A stretch of 64,000 nt of DNA from Jeotgalibacillus aurantiacus (lineage in GTDB: Bacteria > Bacillota > Bacilli > Bacillales > Jeotgalibacillaceae): contig NZ_JACNMS010000003.1 in NCBI RefSeq assembly GCF_020595125.1, forward strand, positions 124,001 to 188,000. The letters run 5' to 3'. The translations under genes were made by a program, and so were the position numbers. The notes under the pieces were generated by a model. It made no database searches. It worked only from the letters and a program-made list of their open reading frames with translations, and was not told the origin of the DNA. Below, piece by piece: positions 1-11,425 of the stretch (the stretch's first letter is position 1; each line of letters opens with the position of its first letter).

Positions 1-798
1 TCGTTTTGTTGCGACCACTTCTTTGAAAACAGGATCCTCCTGAAAATTCACTTTTACCTCGCGATGAACCTGAATCCAGTCTTCTTCCTTCCACTCGCTG
101 TCAGCTGACAGTCGGTGAGGAGAGGGGGTCTGCGTCTCAATATCCTTCAGGTGCGCGCCGACGTTCGGATTGTTCAGCGCCTGTCCGACATATCGAAAGC
201 TTGTTTCAAGTGCTTCCTGTAGGGTAAGACAGCGCGACAGGTCATTCGTTGCATCAAGCAGCAGCTGCTTATCTTTCAGCAGTTTTTTTGAGGCAGTAAA
301 CAATTCAGTGTTACGAATCGCCACAGCTGCCATCATCACGTAGGATTCGATTGCCTCAAGTTCCTCTTTGTTTAAATGGAGCGGCGAGCTGTAGTCAAAC
401 AGAAAAACAAGACCGTAAAATGAGTTCTCAAAATAAATAGGCATCCCAAAAACTGATTTGATTTTAAATAATTCAATTGGAATCGGGTCTGGACGGGAAT
501 CTTTACTTGTATCCGGTATATAAATGCTCTTTTTCGTCTGAACAATCTCGGCTGCAAACCGGTCATTTTTCAAATCAATCACCATTTTATCGAGCGTGAT
601 TCCATTAAAATTATCCGGTTTTCCGACAAAACCCTGAAACTGATCCTTTGCAATCGGCAAATAAATGCCCACTGCATCACACCTGACAATTTCTTCAGAA
701 ATGGCCATGACAACCTGTTCAAGCACAGACTTCTTATCCAGCTTCAAATGAATCATCTTTGTAATTTCGGCTAACCTTGAGTAACGATCATGGTGCAT
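1..798 (-). CDS. GAF-domain sensor/regulator, C-terminus outside window
   Basis: The frame is open from an ATG at 796-798 to the window edge, so at least 266 residues are present and the C-terminus is missing. The start begins MHHDRYSRLAEITK and follows a good GAGAGAGGTGA ribosome site. Residues about 10-170 read as a GAF domain: an early helix, then VGIYLPIAKDQ, and later FGMPIYFENSFYGLVFLF, the typical small-molecule-binding sandwich. A helical linker with LLKDKQLLLDATNDLSRCL follows. GAF domains of this kind precede kinase, GGDEF or LuxR output domains; which one applies cannot be seen here. The gene is an inferred cytoplasmic sensor, since no membrane segment is visible. Confidence 0.75.
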   Translation of the reverse strand, partial: MHHDRYSRLAEITKMIHLKLDKKSVLEQVVMAISEEIVRCDAVGIYLPIAKDQFQGFVGKPDNFNGITLDKMVIDLKNDRFAAEIVQTKKSIYIPDTSKDSRPDPIPIELFKIKSVFGMPIYFENSFYGLVFLFDYSSPLHLNKEELEAIESYVMMAAVAIRNTELFTASKKLLKDKQLLLDATNDLSRCLTLQEALETSFRYVGQALNNPNVGAHLKDIETQTPSPHRLSADSEWKEEDWIQVHREVKVNFQEDPVFKEVVATKR

Positions 799-1062
799 TT
801 GTTTCACCTCTCTCAATCTTTATGTGTTGAGACATTACCGTTTCGCGTAGTTGACCGTAAACATTTCGACATGATATACAAATTTTTATTCATATTCGTC
901 ATTCTTCAATATATACCCTTCTTTTTATAGTATAAAAGTATGTGTTTTAAAATTTTTCCTACTTATCAGGGGTGGTCCGACGTGTCAGTTATTTAAAGGG
1001 TGATTAAATGAAGAAGAGAGTTGGAGTGGGTGAAACTTTATCTGGAGATGTCTTTTGAAAGA

Positions 1063-1249
1063 ATTCCTTCATTCGTTGAAGTTATTCAGTCTTTTTAAAA
1101 AATGTATTCGCTCGTTTGAGATTTTAATTCCTTCTTTCTGGGATTTAATTCATTCAGTAGCGCTGTGACCTGCCTTTATTCCTTCATTCAAATTCTGGAT
1201 TCTTTCATTACCCCGATCGGATTCCTTCACTCCAGATAACGATTCCTTC
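1063..1249 (-). repeat. Family A nine-box phased array (copy A1)
   Basis: Nine degenerate GAAGGAAT boxes read on the minus strand. Their first bases are at 1249, 1228, 1206, 1185, 1155, 1134, 1113, 1091 and 1070, giving spacings 21, 22, 21, 30, 21, 21, 22, 21. The array lies beyond the katG terminator and upstream of the GAF gene. The rest of the 799-1346 gap holds an AT-rich promoter-like stretch around 880-960 and no convincing gene. Confidence 0.85.
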
Positions 1250-1346
1250 ACTTCATCCGCAACCACTGTTTGACGCGATACAGGACTGTGAATGTTCATT
1301 TTGTCACTTTCCGCGACAAACCAGATCCACACTAACTCCATACAAA

Positions 1347-1376
1347 AACCCCTTCCACAAAGGGAAGGGGTTCGAA
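1347..1376 (-). terminator. Rho-independent terminator of katG
   Basis: Inverted repeat AACCCCTTCC / GGAAGGGGTT around a 6-base loop. On the minus strand it is followed by a short T run (TTTTTG). It sits just past the katG stop codon. Confidence 0.85.
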
Positions 1377-1386
1377 GTCATCGATA

Positions 1387-3585
<2,199 letters not shown>

Positions 3586-3673
3586 TTATTCTCCCTTCTA
3601 AAGTAAAAATATTAATGGATCCTTGATCTGACTGCGTTTTGCAGCAAGAGAAAGGATTATAATCGTTCTCAGA

Positions 3674-3688
3674 TTATAATTATAATAA
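3674..3688. promoter_or_regulatory. PerR-like box upstream of katG
   Basis: TTATAATTATAATAA differs at one position from the Bacillus PerR consensus TTATAATNATTATAA. It lies about 90 bases upstream of the katG start. A further half-match, TTATAATC, lies between it and the gene. PerR control of catalase genes is established in Bacillus; for this site it is inference. Confidence 0.65.
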
Positions 3689-3721
3689 ACTAGCTTTCGA
3701 ATTGAAAGAAAAATGCATCAC

Positions 3722-3736
3722 TTAAAATGATTATTA
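3722..3736. promoter_or_regulatory. Second PerR/Fur-like box
   Basis: TTAAAATGATTATTA matches 12 of the 14 defined positions of the PerR consensus. It lies in the divergent katG/MATE gap and could serve either gene. The remaining bases to 3925 are AT-rich leader without a recognisable gene. Confidence 0.4.
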
Positions 3737-3925
3737 TTTAAGATGGAAAATAATCTGTGACACACAATTTAAGAATAATAGAATAGATGACTTAAAACAA
3801 ATTTTAAGCGACCTGAATTTGCTGGTGATGTTATCCAGATGACGTATCGAATTAGGGAATCATTTCCCGTCACGGCTATTACGCGATATACTTTCTGTGA
3901 AAGATACATAGCGGGAGGCAGGCAG

Positions 3926-5257
3926 ATGAGCAGTACACACAGTCGTTTATTACAACAGCCGGTTCATAAAGTTTTTTATCAATATTTCTTTCCATCACTG
4001 CTCGGCATGATGCTCATGTCTGTCAATATTCTCATTGACGGCATTTTTGTTGGTAATGGGGTAGGGGAAATTGGTCTTGCCGGGGTAAATCTGGCGATGC
4101 CTGTTTTCTCATTGATTTTTTCTATTTCTCTCTGGATCGGAATTGGAGGGGGCACTGTCTACTCTATTAATATGGGAGAAGGCAATGTTGAAAAGGCAAG
4201 AGGAGTCTTTTCTCAGGCGCTTGCCAGTACGATTTTGATTTTGACTGCGATTGGCCTCATTGGTTATTTCAATGTTGAAACCATTGCAGGTCTCCTTGGT
4301 GCCAATGCTGAAACACTAGCGCCAACGGTTGATTATTTAAGCGTATTATTCAGCCTTGGCTGGTTAATTGCCCTCCAGCAGCTGGTCAGTATTTTCGTGC
4401 GAAACGATGGGGGACCGACGTTATCCATGGTAGCGCTTGGTGTGACGGCACTTGTTAATATCGCACTGAATTATTATATGATTTTCGTTCTCGGACTTGG
4501 CGTGTTTGGGGCGGCCCTTGCGACGGTGCTCGCGAGCGTCGTTGGATTGTTCGTCCTACTCGTTCATTTCTTACGCAAGGATTCCAACCTCAGAAGGTTT
4601 TCGTTTAAATGGTCATGGGGCGCACTCGGTCTGATTTTCGCGATTGGGTTTCCGAGCTTTTTAGCAGAAGCGGGCGTGCTTGTGTTTGTGACAGGTTATA
4701 ATCTGGCCATCGTGAACCTGCTTGGGACAGCAGGGGTTGCGGCGTTTTCGGTCGTCAACTATTTACACGGATTTATGTTCCTTGCGTTTTTTGGTATTGA
4801 ATCCGCACTGCAGCCGATGATCAGCTTTTATCACGGAGCCAAAGAAAAGTTGCGGATAATCGACAGTGTCAAAATTGGTGAAAAGGCATCGTTCATTCTT
4901 GGAGCGCTGCTGCTAACGATTGGCCTTATTGCGGCACCGTTACTCGTTTCTTTGTTCGGGCTTCAGTCAGAGGAGGTCAAGGACCTTGCTGAAACCGGTG
5001 TACGCTTGTTCTTTATCGGATATGTGTTCCTCGGATTCAATTTTGTTTATATGACCTATTTCCAGTCGATCGGAAAAATCAGGACATCCACGCTGATTAT
5101 TGTTTTGCGTAGTTATGTGTTTCTGCCGATTCTCCTGTTTGTACTGCCGACGTTTTTTGGTGCAACAGGCATCTGGCTATCCGTGCCGATTGCTGAAATG
5201 CTGGTAACAGCACTGATTTTGATGTTTGCAAGGCGGGATGTTGTAGGACAGAGTTGA
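3926..5257 (+). CDS. MATE family efflux transporter
   Basis: Multidrug and toxic compound extrusion protein of 443 residues, typical for the family. It has about twelve hydrophobic segments in two six-helix halves, roughly residues 15-215 and 235-435. MATE proteins export cationic drugs or metabolites using Na+ or H+ gradients; the substrate here is unknown. I place the start at MSSTHSRLLQQPVHKVF because GCGGGAGG lies seven bases before it. An upstream in-frame ATG at 3839 has no ribosome site and would add a non-hydrophobic stretch unlike the family. It is divergent from katG and shares its upstream region. The next stretch downstream is array A2. Confidence 0.9.
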   Translation: MSSTHSRLLQQPVHKVFYQYFFPSLLGMMLMSVNILIDGIFVGNGVGEIGLAGVNLAMPVFSLIFSISLWIGIGGGTVYSINMGEGNVEKARGVFSQALASTILILTAIGLIGYFNVETIAGLLGANAETLAPTVDYLSVLFSLGWLIALQQLVSIFVRNDGGPTLSMVALGVTALVNIALNYYMIFVLGLGVFGAALATVLASVVGLFVLLVHFLRKDSNLRRFSFKWSWGALGLIFAIGFPSFLAEAGVLVFVTGYNLAIVNLLGTAGVAAFSVVNYLHGFMFLAFFGIESALQPMISFYHGAKEKLRIIDSVKIGEKASFILGALLLTIGLIAAPLLVSLFGLQSEEVKDLAETGVRLFFIGYVFLGFNFVYMTYFQSIGKIRTSTLIIVLRSYVFLPILLFVLPTFFGATGIWLSVPIAEMLVTALILMFARRDVVGQS

Positions 5258-5331
5258 GTGCTTGTTTGCCGCGGAGTGGGGTTTAATTTGAGTCAGGTGT
5301 GTTTCGCGGGAAAATGGACGTCCGTTGGTGT

Positions 5332-5517
5332 GATGAAATTCATTTCGCTAGTGAGGGAATCTATTCTGGTTATGAAGGGATCCACTTGGCTAAATGAAGG
5401 AAAAAGGAAGGCAGGAGGGTGTAGTGAAGGGATTAATTTCTGAAACGAGGGAATCCGTTTTTCAAAAGCCTGAATCCATTTCCAGAAAGATGGAATCATT
5501 CGATGGAGTGAAGGAAT
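5332..5517 (+). repeat. Family A nine-box phased array (copy A2)
   Basis: Boxes of the GAAGGAAT type begin at 5332, 5353, 5374, 5396, 5426, 5447, 5468, 5489 and 5510, giving spacings 21, 21, 22, 30, 21, 21, 21, 21. The array lies between the convergent MATE and trhO genes. Confidence 0.9.
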
Positions 5518-5610
5518 TCCGCAACGGAGCCAACTTGCGCAACCCACGCCCGCGAAACCACCCGTCTAAAATGTCGAGTACCTCCGCGTCCAACCTTCCT
5601 TCCAAACAAA

Positions 5611-5646
5611 AAACCGGCACCGCTCAAGTGAGCAGTGCCGGTTTTA
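5611..5646. terminator. Bidirectional terminator between MATE and trhO
   Basis: Perfect ten-base stem AAACCGGCAC / GTGCCGGTTT, with A and T runs on both sides, placed between two convergent genes. Confidence 0.85.
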
Positions 5647-5662
5647 TCGTTCATAAGTTACA

Positions 5663-6631
5663 TTATTTCACCGCAAGCTCTTTTTCAAGGGCTTCGATGC
5701 GCTCTGCGACGACGTCTTCGCTTAGTCCGTGACGCACGCTGTAGCGGTTGCGTTCGTGCTTCGTACACTCGATTGTGCATCCGCCTAAGTGCTTCGCTTC
5801 ATTCTCTTCTGATGCGAGAATCTGCTTGTTGCACTCCGGGTTCGCACAATTAATGTAGCGTTCACATGGTGTGCCGTCGAAGTGGTCTTTGCCGACTACA
5901 ACGTGCTCCACCTGGTTAATCGGAACCGTCAGACGCTCGTCAAAAACGTACATCTGGCCATCCCATAGCTGACCTTTTACTTCCGGATCCTTACCGTAAG
6001 TCGCGATTCCGCCGTGAAGTTGTGCTGCGTCCTCAAAGCCTTCGCGCACAAGCCAGCCGGAGAATTTCTCACAGCGGATTCCGCCTGTGCAATATGTCAG
6101 TACGCGTTTACCCTCAAGCATATAGCGGTTTTCGCGTACCCAGTTTGGCAGGTCACGGAATGTTTCCACATCCGGACGAATTGCGCCGCGGAAGTGACCG
6201 ACATCATATTCATATGTGTTACGCGCATCCAGAACAATTGTGTCCTCGCGCTGCATTTCTTCGTAAAATTCCTTAGGTGACAAATAGCGGCCTGTTAATT
6301 CATTTGGATTAACATCATCCTCAAGACTTAGGTTAACAAGCTCCGGACGAGGACGTACGTGCATCTTTTTAAAAGTATGCCCTTCAGCCTCATCAATTTT
6401 AAAGACGATTCCTTCAAACATAGGGTTGTTTCTCATGGCTTCCATGTAAGCATCTGTCTGCTCGATTGTGCCTGAGCAAGTACCATTGATGCCTTCATGC
6501 GCAACTAAAATACGGCCTTTAAGTCCAAGCTCTTTACAGAAAGCAAGGTGCTCTTCCGAAAAAGCAGCCGGATCTTCAATCGGCGTGTAGTGATAATACA
6601 ATAAAACTCGATAATCCACGTTTTTTTCCAC
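5663..6631 (-). CDS. trhO: tRNA uridine 5-hydroxylase TrhO (rhodanese family)
   Basis: A UPF0176/YceA-type rhodanese-related protein of 322 residues. An N-terminal ferredoxin-like domain (about 1-95, starting with [15 protein letters not shown]) is followed by a rhodanese domain (about 115-215) with the catalytic cysteine in [15 protein letters not shown]. The C-terminal part carries a cysteine cluster ([29 protein letters not shown]), probably metal binding. Family members make 5-hydroxyuridine at position 34 of certain tRNAs in the cytoplasm. In B. subtilis the homologue is YbfQ. It is a single gene ending at a shared terminator. Nothing looks broken. Confidence 0.92.
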   Translation of the reverse strand: MEKNVDYRVLLYYHYTPIEDPAAFSEEHLAFCKELGLKGRILVAHEGINGTCSGTIEQTDAYMEAMRNNPMFEGIVFKIDEAEGHTFKKMHVRPRPELVNLSLEDDVNPNELTGRYLSPKEFYEEMQREDTIVLDARNTYEYDVGHFRGAIRPDVETFRDLPNWVRENRYMLEGKRVLTYCTGGIRCEKFSGWLVREGFEDAAQLHGGIATYGKDPEVKGQLWDGQMYVFDERLTVPINQVEHVVVGKDHFDGTPCERYINCANPECNKQILASEENEAKHLGGCTIECTKHERNRYSVRHGLSEDVVAERIEALEKELAVK

Positions 6632-6748
6632 CTATCATTTTATTTTGCAGGAATAACCTGATGGGTTTGAACCGTCTATTACTTTACTCCATTTCAGGCC
6701 CGTTCGTAAAGAGGAAAACCTGAACTTTCCATGAATTCTTTTCCTGGT

Positions 6749-7627
6749 TTACAGCCTGAAGCGCAATAAAAAGGCGATGAATTCCTTTTGAATGGTGAAT
6801 TGATCTTTTGTCACAGCGTAAATGTAGGCTTTTGGCAGTTTAAATGTATCCGTCTGCACTTCAAGCAGTCTTCCCTCCAGCAGCTCCCGTCGGACAGAGG
6901 AAGAAGGGAGGTAGGAGACACCAAGCCCCTCCTCAATAAACCGCTTTGTAATATGAGTTTGAGACACCTTCATCATTTTGGCAGCCGGATAAAAGACTTT
7001 AATCGTCTGCGCCAGCTCGTCCCAGTACCCGGGATGATTATGCGTGAGTAAATAATGAGAGGACAAAAGCTCCTCTTCCTCTAAAGGATAAGCCGATTCC
7101 GCATCGCGTCCATCATGTGGTGCTACCATGATGACCTGATCTGTAAACAGCAGCTCACTTTTTAAATCGGACTGGTGACTTGGCAGGCAGGACAATCCGA
7201 GATCGACATCCCCATTTAAAACAGCTGCTTCAATCTCTTCAGACTCAATGATTTTGACTGAGATCTCAAGCTCAGGATGAACCTTTAAAAATTGCTTCAG
7301 CACATACGGCATCAGATGATCAGCGATGAGGGGTGAAATCGCCAGGCTCATTTTCGAAGAATAGCCTTGTGTAAAAGACTGAAGCTCAGCTACTCCTGCC
7401 TCATAACGATCGAGTAATTCTCTGGCATGTCTGAGATATTTATGGCCAGCCTCTGTTAATTTCACTTTTTTACTGGACCGGTCAAAAAGCGTCGTGCCGA
7501 GTTCCTTTTCGAGCAGTTTAATATGAACGGTCACAGTGGGTTGCGAAATATAAAGCTGATCGGCCGCCCGTCTGAAATTGTGATAGTGAGCCGCTGTTAC
7601 AAAAGTGCGCAGCCAGACTAACTCCAT
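6749..7627 (-). CDS. citR: LysR-family regulator, CitR-like
   Basis: LysR-type transcription factor of 292 residues. The N-terminal helix-turn-helix (about 1-60) contains AADQLYISQPTVTVHIKLLEKEL-type sequence, and an effector-binding domain follows from about residue 88. I chose the ATG giving MELVWLRTF, which has AGAGGTG seven bases upstream; a GTG three codons earlier overlaps that site. It is divergent from the citrate synthase gene and separated by 112 bases, the same arrangement as citR/citA in Bacillus subtilis. By that analogy it represses the synthase gene and possibly itself; this is inference from context. Confidence 0.8.
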   Translation of the reverse strand: MELVWLRTFVTAAHYHNFRRAADQLYISQPTVTVHIKLLEKELGTTLFDRSSKKVKLTEAGHKYLRHARELLDRYEAGVAELQSFTQGYSSKMSLAISPLIADHLMPYVLKQFLKVHPELEISVKIIESEEIEAAVLNGDVDLGLSCLPSHQSDLKSELLFTDQVIMVAPHDGRDAESAYPLEEEELLSSHYLLTHNHPGYWDELAQTIKVFYPAAKMMKVSQTHITKRFIEEGLGVSYLPSSSVRRELLEGRLLEVQTDTFKLPKAYIYAVTKDQFTIQKEFIAFLLRFRL

Positions 7628-7642
7628 TGATTTCACCTCTGA

Positions 7643-7673
7643 TTAATTAATTTAATTGATATTATTAATTATA
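7643..7673. promoter_or_regulatory. AT-rich inverted repeat, candidate LysR operator
   Basis: TAATTAAT at 7644-7651 and ATTAATTA at 7664-7671 form an inverted repeat between the divergent regulator and citrate synthase genes. LysR proteins bind such dyads. AT richness alone could create it. Confidence 0.35.
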
Positions 7674-7739
7674 TTTAATTTTATTAAATGTTATGTCCCT
7701 TTACAATAAAGTTATCAAAACAAAAAGGGGATGGATCTA

Positions 7740-8825
7740 ATGTTTTCTCCAGGTTTAAAAGGTGTAACGGCTGCCCGCACAGCCATCAGTCATATAGATG
7801 GTGAGGCAGGAAAACTATTTTACAGAGGGTATGAAATCCGGGATGTTGCCAGTCAATATTCGTTTGAGGAAGTCGCCTATTTGATTTGGAACGGAAGATT
7901 ACCGGATAAGAAAGAGCTGAATGATTTAAAGAAAGCCCTTGTTCAGCAACGGACTTTGTCTGAGTCATCAATGAGCGTTTTAACCGCGCTTCCTGACCAA
8001 ATGGATTTGATGAGTGTGATCAGAACCGTGCTTTCTGCTCAGGGAACTTCAGATTACGCGTGGAAACCAACGATCAGCCAGGCAATCAGACTGACGGCAC
8101 TCGTGCCAACCATTATTTCAAACCGGTTGCGGCTTCTAAATGGAGAGTCGCTGATTGAACCTGACAGCTCACTGGATCATGTTGAAAATTACTTATATAT
8201 GCTCACGGGCAAACAGCCTTCAACAGCAGTAAAAGCTGCGCTCGAAACGTATATGATTCTGACGATGGAGCACAGCATGAACGCATCCACTTTTTCAGCA
8301 AGAGTCACAGCATCCACGGAATCGGACCTTGTGTCAGCGATAACAGCTGCCATCGGTACGATGAAGGGACCGCTTCACGGGGGAGCGCCGTCCGGAGTGA
8401 TTGATCTACTCAATGAAATCAGTACGAAAGATCGCGCGGAAAAAGTGATTCGCCAAAAAATAACGATTGGAGAAAAACTGATGGGATTCGGCCATCGCGT
8501 TTACAAAACACATGACCCGAGATCAGTGGCACTGCGTGATAAACTCACTGAATCCAATGGCGCAGATGAGTGGCTGGATTTGGCTCTGCACGTAGAGGAA
8601 ACTGCGATCGCCGTACTGGCAGACCTGAAGCCAGGACGCGCGCTGTATACGAACGTAGAGTTTTATGCCGCAGCCATTATGAAATCCATCGATCTTCCGG
8701 CAGAACTATTCACTCCTACTTTCACCGCCAGCCGCATCGTTGGCTGGACCGCGCACGTGCTGGAGCAGGCGGAGGATAACGTGATCTTCAGACCTCAGGC
8801 CGAGTATGTTGGGGAGTTGAAGTGA
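7740..8825 (+). CDS. citA: Citrate synthase (CitA-like)
   Basis: Condenses acetyl-CoA and oxaloacetate to citrate at the entry to the citric acid cycle. The 361-residue protein has type I citrate synthase hallmarks: MEHSMNAST and [13 protein letters not shown] with the two active-site histidines, and [13 protein letters not shown]. The start [18 protein letters not shown] fits AAAGGGGA about eight bases upstream better than the ATG three codons earlier, which overlaps that site. It is monocistronic and divergent from a CitR-like regulator. A second, main citrate synthase (citZ) probably lies elsewhere in the genome; that is an inference from B. subtilis. 2-methylcitrate synthase activity cannot be ruled out from sequence alone. 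Confidence 0.88.
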   Translation: MFSPGLKGVTAARTAISHIDGEAGKLFYRGYEIRDVASQYSFEEVAYLIWNGRLPDKKELNDLKKALVQQRTLSESSMSVLTALPDQMDLMSVIRTVLSAQGTSDYAWKPTISQAIRLTALVPTIISNRLRLLNGESLIEPDSSLDHVENYLYMLTGKQPSTAVKAALETYMILTMEHSMNASTFSARVTASTESDLVSAITAAIGTMKGPLHGGAPSGVIDLLNEISTKDRAEKVIRQKITIGEKLMGFGHRVYKTHDPRSVALRDKLTESNGADEWLDLALHVEETAIAVLADLKPGRALYTNVEFYAAAIMKSIDLPAELFTPTFTASRIVGWTAHVLEQAEDNVIFRPQAEYVGELK

Positions 8826-8837
8826 TGTAGCCTGGAT

Positions 8838-8972
8838 GAGGTTCGCAAGATTTTGTCTGAGTTTCGCAGGATTTTGGTATTGTTTCGCAAAATGATGAGT
8901 GAGGTTCGCGGAATAATGGAGCGGTTTCACAGGATTTTGCCGCTGGTTCACAAGATTGTGATATTTGACCTG
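8838..8972 (+). repeat. Family D six-box phased array
   Basis: Six TTCGCA/TTCACA boxes at 8842, 8863, 8884, 8905, 8926 and 8947, exactly 21 bases apart, most followed by RGATTTTG. The array ends in GTGATATTTGACCT, a tail shared with family B. It starts 12 bases after the citA stop. Bases 8973-9101 hold only an AT-rich promoter region for the next gene. Confidence 0.85.
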
Positions 8973-9101
8973 CATGTGGAATGTTCAGTCGCCCCTCTTA
9001 TCTATAAAAATATTTATCATTTAAGTCATTTTTTCTAATTTGTATTATCGATTATTCCGCCTTAAGATAAAGCTGTAATCAATCACAGGGAGGAATTAAT
9101 C

Positions 9102-9767
9102 ATGACGAAAAAAGTATTAATGGTTTTAACAAACGCATCTGAAATGAAGGATGGACATAAAACGGGTCTCTGGCTTTCTGAATTTGGTGAAGCCTATGTG
9201 GAATTTGATCGTGAAGGTTACGACATCACAGTGGCGAGTCCGGCAGGCGGTCAAACACCAGTCGATGCACGCAGTCTTGAAGGAGAAGTGTCAGAGGACA
9301 TTCTTGAAACAAAGCGCCATCTTGAAAACACTATTGACTTAAGAACAATTGAGGATTTCAGCGCTTATGATGCGATCTTTCTTCCAGGTGGACACGGTAC
9401 GATGTTTGATCTGCCAGGCAGTGAGGTACTTGGCCGCGCCCTTCGTGAGTTATATGAAGCAGATAAAACGGTTGCCGCAGTGTGCCACGGTCCTGCCGGT
9501 TTAGTTGGGGCGACGCTATCAGACGGGTCACCTCTTGTAAAAGGCAAAACAATTGCCACATTTACTGACGAAGAAGAGCGTGCAACAGGGCTGGATATTT
9601 ATATGCCATTTATGCTTGAAACACGTCTTCGCGAGCTTGGTGCTAACGTTGTTTTAGCCGATAACTTCACGGCAAACGTTCAAGTGGACGGTAAGCTGAT
9701 CACAGGTCAGAATCCACAATCAACCGTTGGCGTGGCAAAAGCTGTTATTGATTCGCTAAACGGGTAA
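9102..9767 (+). CDS. DJ-1/PfpI family protein (type 1 glutamine amidotransferase-like)
   Basis: 221 residues, the size of the Hsp31/YDR533c-like branch. The nucleophilic cysteine lies in AVCHGPAGL near residue 128, preceded by FLPGGHGTMFDLP. Family members act as glyoxalase III, deglycase or chaperone and protect against methylglyoxal and related electrophiles in the cytoplasm. The start follows AGGGAGG and the gene has its own promoter region. A paralogue sits at 37283-38002. It is followed by a terminator and an ABM-domain gene. The exact substrate cannot be read from the sequence. Confidence 0.88.
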   Translation: MTKKVLMVLTNASEMKDGHKTGLWLSEFGEAYVEFDREGYDITVASPAGGQTPVDARSLEGEVSEDILETKRHLENTIDLRTIEDFSAYDAIFLPGGHGTMFDLPGSEVLGRALRELYEADKTVAAVCHGPAGLVGATLSDGSPLVKGKTIATFTDEEERATGLDIYMPFMLETRLRELGANVVLADNFTANVQVDGKLITGQNPQSTVGVAKAVIDSLNG

Positions 9768-9775
9768 ATAAGATG

Positions 9776-9806
9776 AAGGCCGGTTCTTATTGGAGCCGGC
9801 TTTATT
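9776..9806 (+). terminator. Terminator after PfpI gene
   Basis: AAGGCCGGTTC pairs with GGAGCCGGCTT around a short loop and is followed by TTATTTT. Confidence 0.75.
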
Positions 9807-9828
9807 TTAAATAGAGAGGAGAAGTAAG

Positions 9829-10110
9829 ATGATCATTATTCAGGCGATTTTAACTGCAAAAGAAGGACATGAAGCAGCATTGCGTGAGGTTGTGCAAGAT
9901 GTTGTTGCCCCTTCGCGTTTGGAGTCAGGGTGTGTACTATATACACTTCATGAATCAACAGAAAATGAAGGTACGTTCGTGTTTTACGAAAAATGGGCGG
10001 ATCAGGAGGCCTTCGAGGCACATATGAATTCGGAGCATTATCTTGCCTATCGTGAGAAGAGTGCGGCGCACACAGAGTCGAGGGTGGTTCACCGGTTAAA
10101 GGAATTATAA
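9829..10110 (+). CDS. Antibiotic biosynthesis monooxygenase (ABM) domain protein
   Basis: 93-residue single ABM domain (dimeric alpha/beta barrel) of the YgiN/YdhR type. Diagnostic parts are the N-terminal strand IIIQAILTAKEGHEAALRE, the central GCVLYTLHES and FVFYEKWADQEAFEAHMNS. Related proteins oxidise quinols or other small aromatics without a cofactor, which fits nearby stress genes, but activity is not proven by sequence. The start lies after AGAGAGGAGAAG. It is flanked by terminators on both sides. A paralogue follows the nitroreductase at 14593. Confidence 0.85.
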   Translation: MIIIQAILTAKEGHEAALREVVQDVVAPSRLESGCVLYTLHESTENEGTFVFYEKWADQEAFEAHMNSEHYLAYREKSAAHTESRVVHRLKEL

Positions 10111-10137
10111 AAAGAGCAGGGCTGCCTGCTCTTTTTG
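10109..10137. terminator. Terminator after ABM gene
   Basis: AAAAAGAGCAGG / CCTGCTCTTTTT forms a perfect twelve-base stem with a four-base loop, usable in both directions. Confidence 0.9.
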
Positions 10138-10209
10138 TGTGGATGTTTTGAGTTTGACGCGGAAGAGAGTTGTGCGCTTGGAGCATGCAGACTCGGCCGC
10201 GTTCACGGA

Positions 10210-10395
10210 ATTCCCTCATACACTCTGGTTATTCAGGCTTTTGAAATTTCGATTCCTTCTTTCTGGAAAATGATTCACTCGTTTCAAAAATTAATTCCCT
10301 CACAACGTGTTGAAGCACTCATTTTCCCTTCAACATCCCGTCTGATTGCTTCACAACAACCCACGGATTCCTTCTTTTCAAAAAAGGATTCCATC
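10210..10395 (-). repeat. Family A nine-box phased array (copy A3)
   Basis: Minus-strand boxes begin at 10395, 10374, 10352, 10331, 10301, 10280, 10259, 10238 and 10217, giving spacings 21, 22, 21, 30, 21, 21, 21, 21. The first box touches the stop codon of the LysR gene, so the array lies directly in its 3' untranslated region, between convergent genes. Confidence 0.9.
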
Positions 10396-11257
10396 ACTCA
10401 CTTTTCAAAGCATCAACCAGCTTTTGGATCATCGGGTCATGCCTGCTTTCAGTGCGATAGGCCAGATAGATGACATTGGTTGCGCTTCGCTCCGGCGCAA
10501 CGACCCGCACTTGACCAAGTTTCACCGCTTCTTCTATAAAATAGGACGGCAGGACACTGATACCGTGGCCTGCTTTAATACCGGACAAAATGGCTTCCAT
10601 ATTTGGCAGGATCAGATCTGGGCGGAACGTGGGCCGCTGACCGAAATGAGTCTGATAATAGCGGCGGATAATGGGCAGTTCAAGACCGAAGCTCAGCCAG
10701 CTTTGCTGATCCAGCCATTCATTTAGATCACCAACTGGTTCATCTACGGATGCAGGTGCAACAATCACAAAATGTTCTGTTTCAATCGGAATATATTGAA
10801 CGCCTGATTCCCTGCTCCGTTTTGTAGAAATAATAAAGTCCAGCTCTCGATTGACAAGTCGCTCTGTCAGAGAATCCGCCAGCCCAAATGTTGCGATGAA
10901 TTGTGCAGCCTCCATAGGTAAATTGGGGATCACGCGTTTTGATACATATTCAACCGGACCGCCAAATTTTAAAAGAGGTCGTGTCAGATCGGCGCCAGCC
11001 TGATGCTTCGCCTCCAATGAAATTTCCTCCAAACGGTCAATCAGTCCAATCACCTGCGTATAAATCTCCTTACCCTTATCAGTCGGAATCATTTCCCTTG
11101 GCGCACGAATGAAAAGAGATTCCCCAACTTCCGCCTCCAGTGCCGCAATATGCTGACTGATGGCCGGCTGCGTCAAAAAGCGTACGCGGGCTGCTGCGGA
11201 AACCGATCGCTGCTGATAAACATGTATAAAACTCCTGTACCATTCAAAATCAATCAT
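10394..11257 (-). CDS. LysR-family transcriptional regulator
   Basis: 287 residues. The N-terminal winged helix-turn-helix (about 1-60) includes VSAAARVRFLTQPAISQHI, and the effector domain spans about 88-287. The target is not obvious. Upstream on the plus strand is an acetyltransferase, about 170 bases away and divergent, which is the usual arrangement for a LysR target, so that gene is the best guess. The start MIDFEWYRSF follows a purine-rich AAAGGACGAGGACG. The stop codon merges with family A array A3. Confidence 0.87.
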   Translation of the reverse strand: MIDFEWYRSFIHVYQQRSVSAAARVRFLTQPAISQHIAALEAEVGESLFIRAPREMIPTDKGKEIYTQVIGLIDRLEEISLEAKHQAGADLTRPLLKFGGPVEYVSKRVIPNLPMEAAQFIATFGLADSLTERLVNRELDFIISTKRSRESGVQYIPIETEHFVIVAPASVDEPVGDLNEWLDQQSWLSFGLELPIIRRYYQTHFGQRPTFRPDLILPNMEAILSGIKAGHGISVLPSYFIEEAVKLGQVRVVAPERSATNVIYLAYRTESRHDPMIQKLVDALKSE

Positions 11258-11425
11258 CGTCCTCGTCCTTTACAAAAGAATGTTATGTTCAGTTTAAATC
11301 GAGGTCTGGTATAAGACAAATAAGATTTGATGTGATTTTGGATAAAAATATTTATTGGTGTGTGGATGAATCTTTTTCGCATTTATTTATGTAAAATAAC
11401 TGGATACATAAAAAGGAGTGTTTAC

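Noticed and set aside
1063-1249. CRISPR array interpretation of the phased boxes
   Set aside because: The repeated part is only about eight bases and degenerate, spacers are 13 bases, box number is fixed at nine, and no cas genes occur.
3839-3925. Longer N-terminus for the MATE protein
   Set aside because: No ribosome site before 3839; the one before 3926 is strong and matches family length.
5293-5547. Minus-strand frame with IPSF-type heptads, and similar frames at 10135-10473, 21003-21263 and 63500-63889
   Set aside because: These are translations of family A boxes. The 22-base step shifts the reading frame within arrays, ribosome sites are missing, and frames end at different points in each copy, so protein-level constraint is unlikely.
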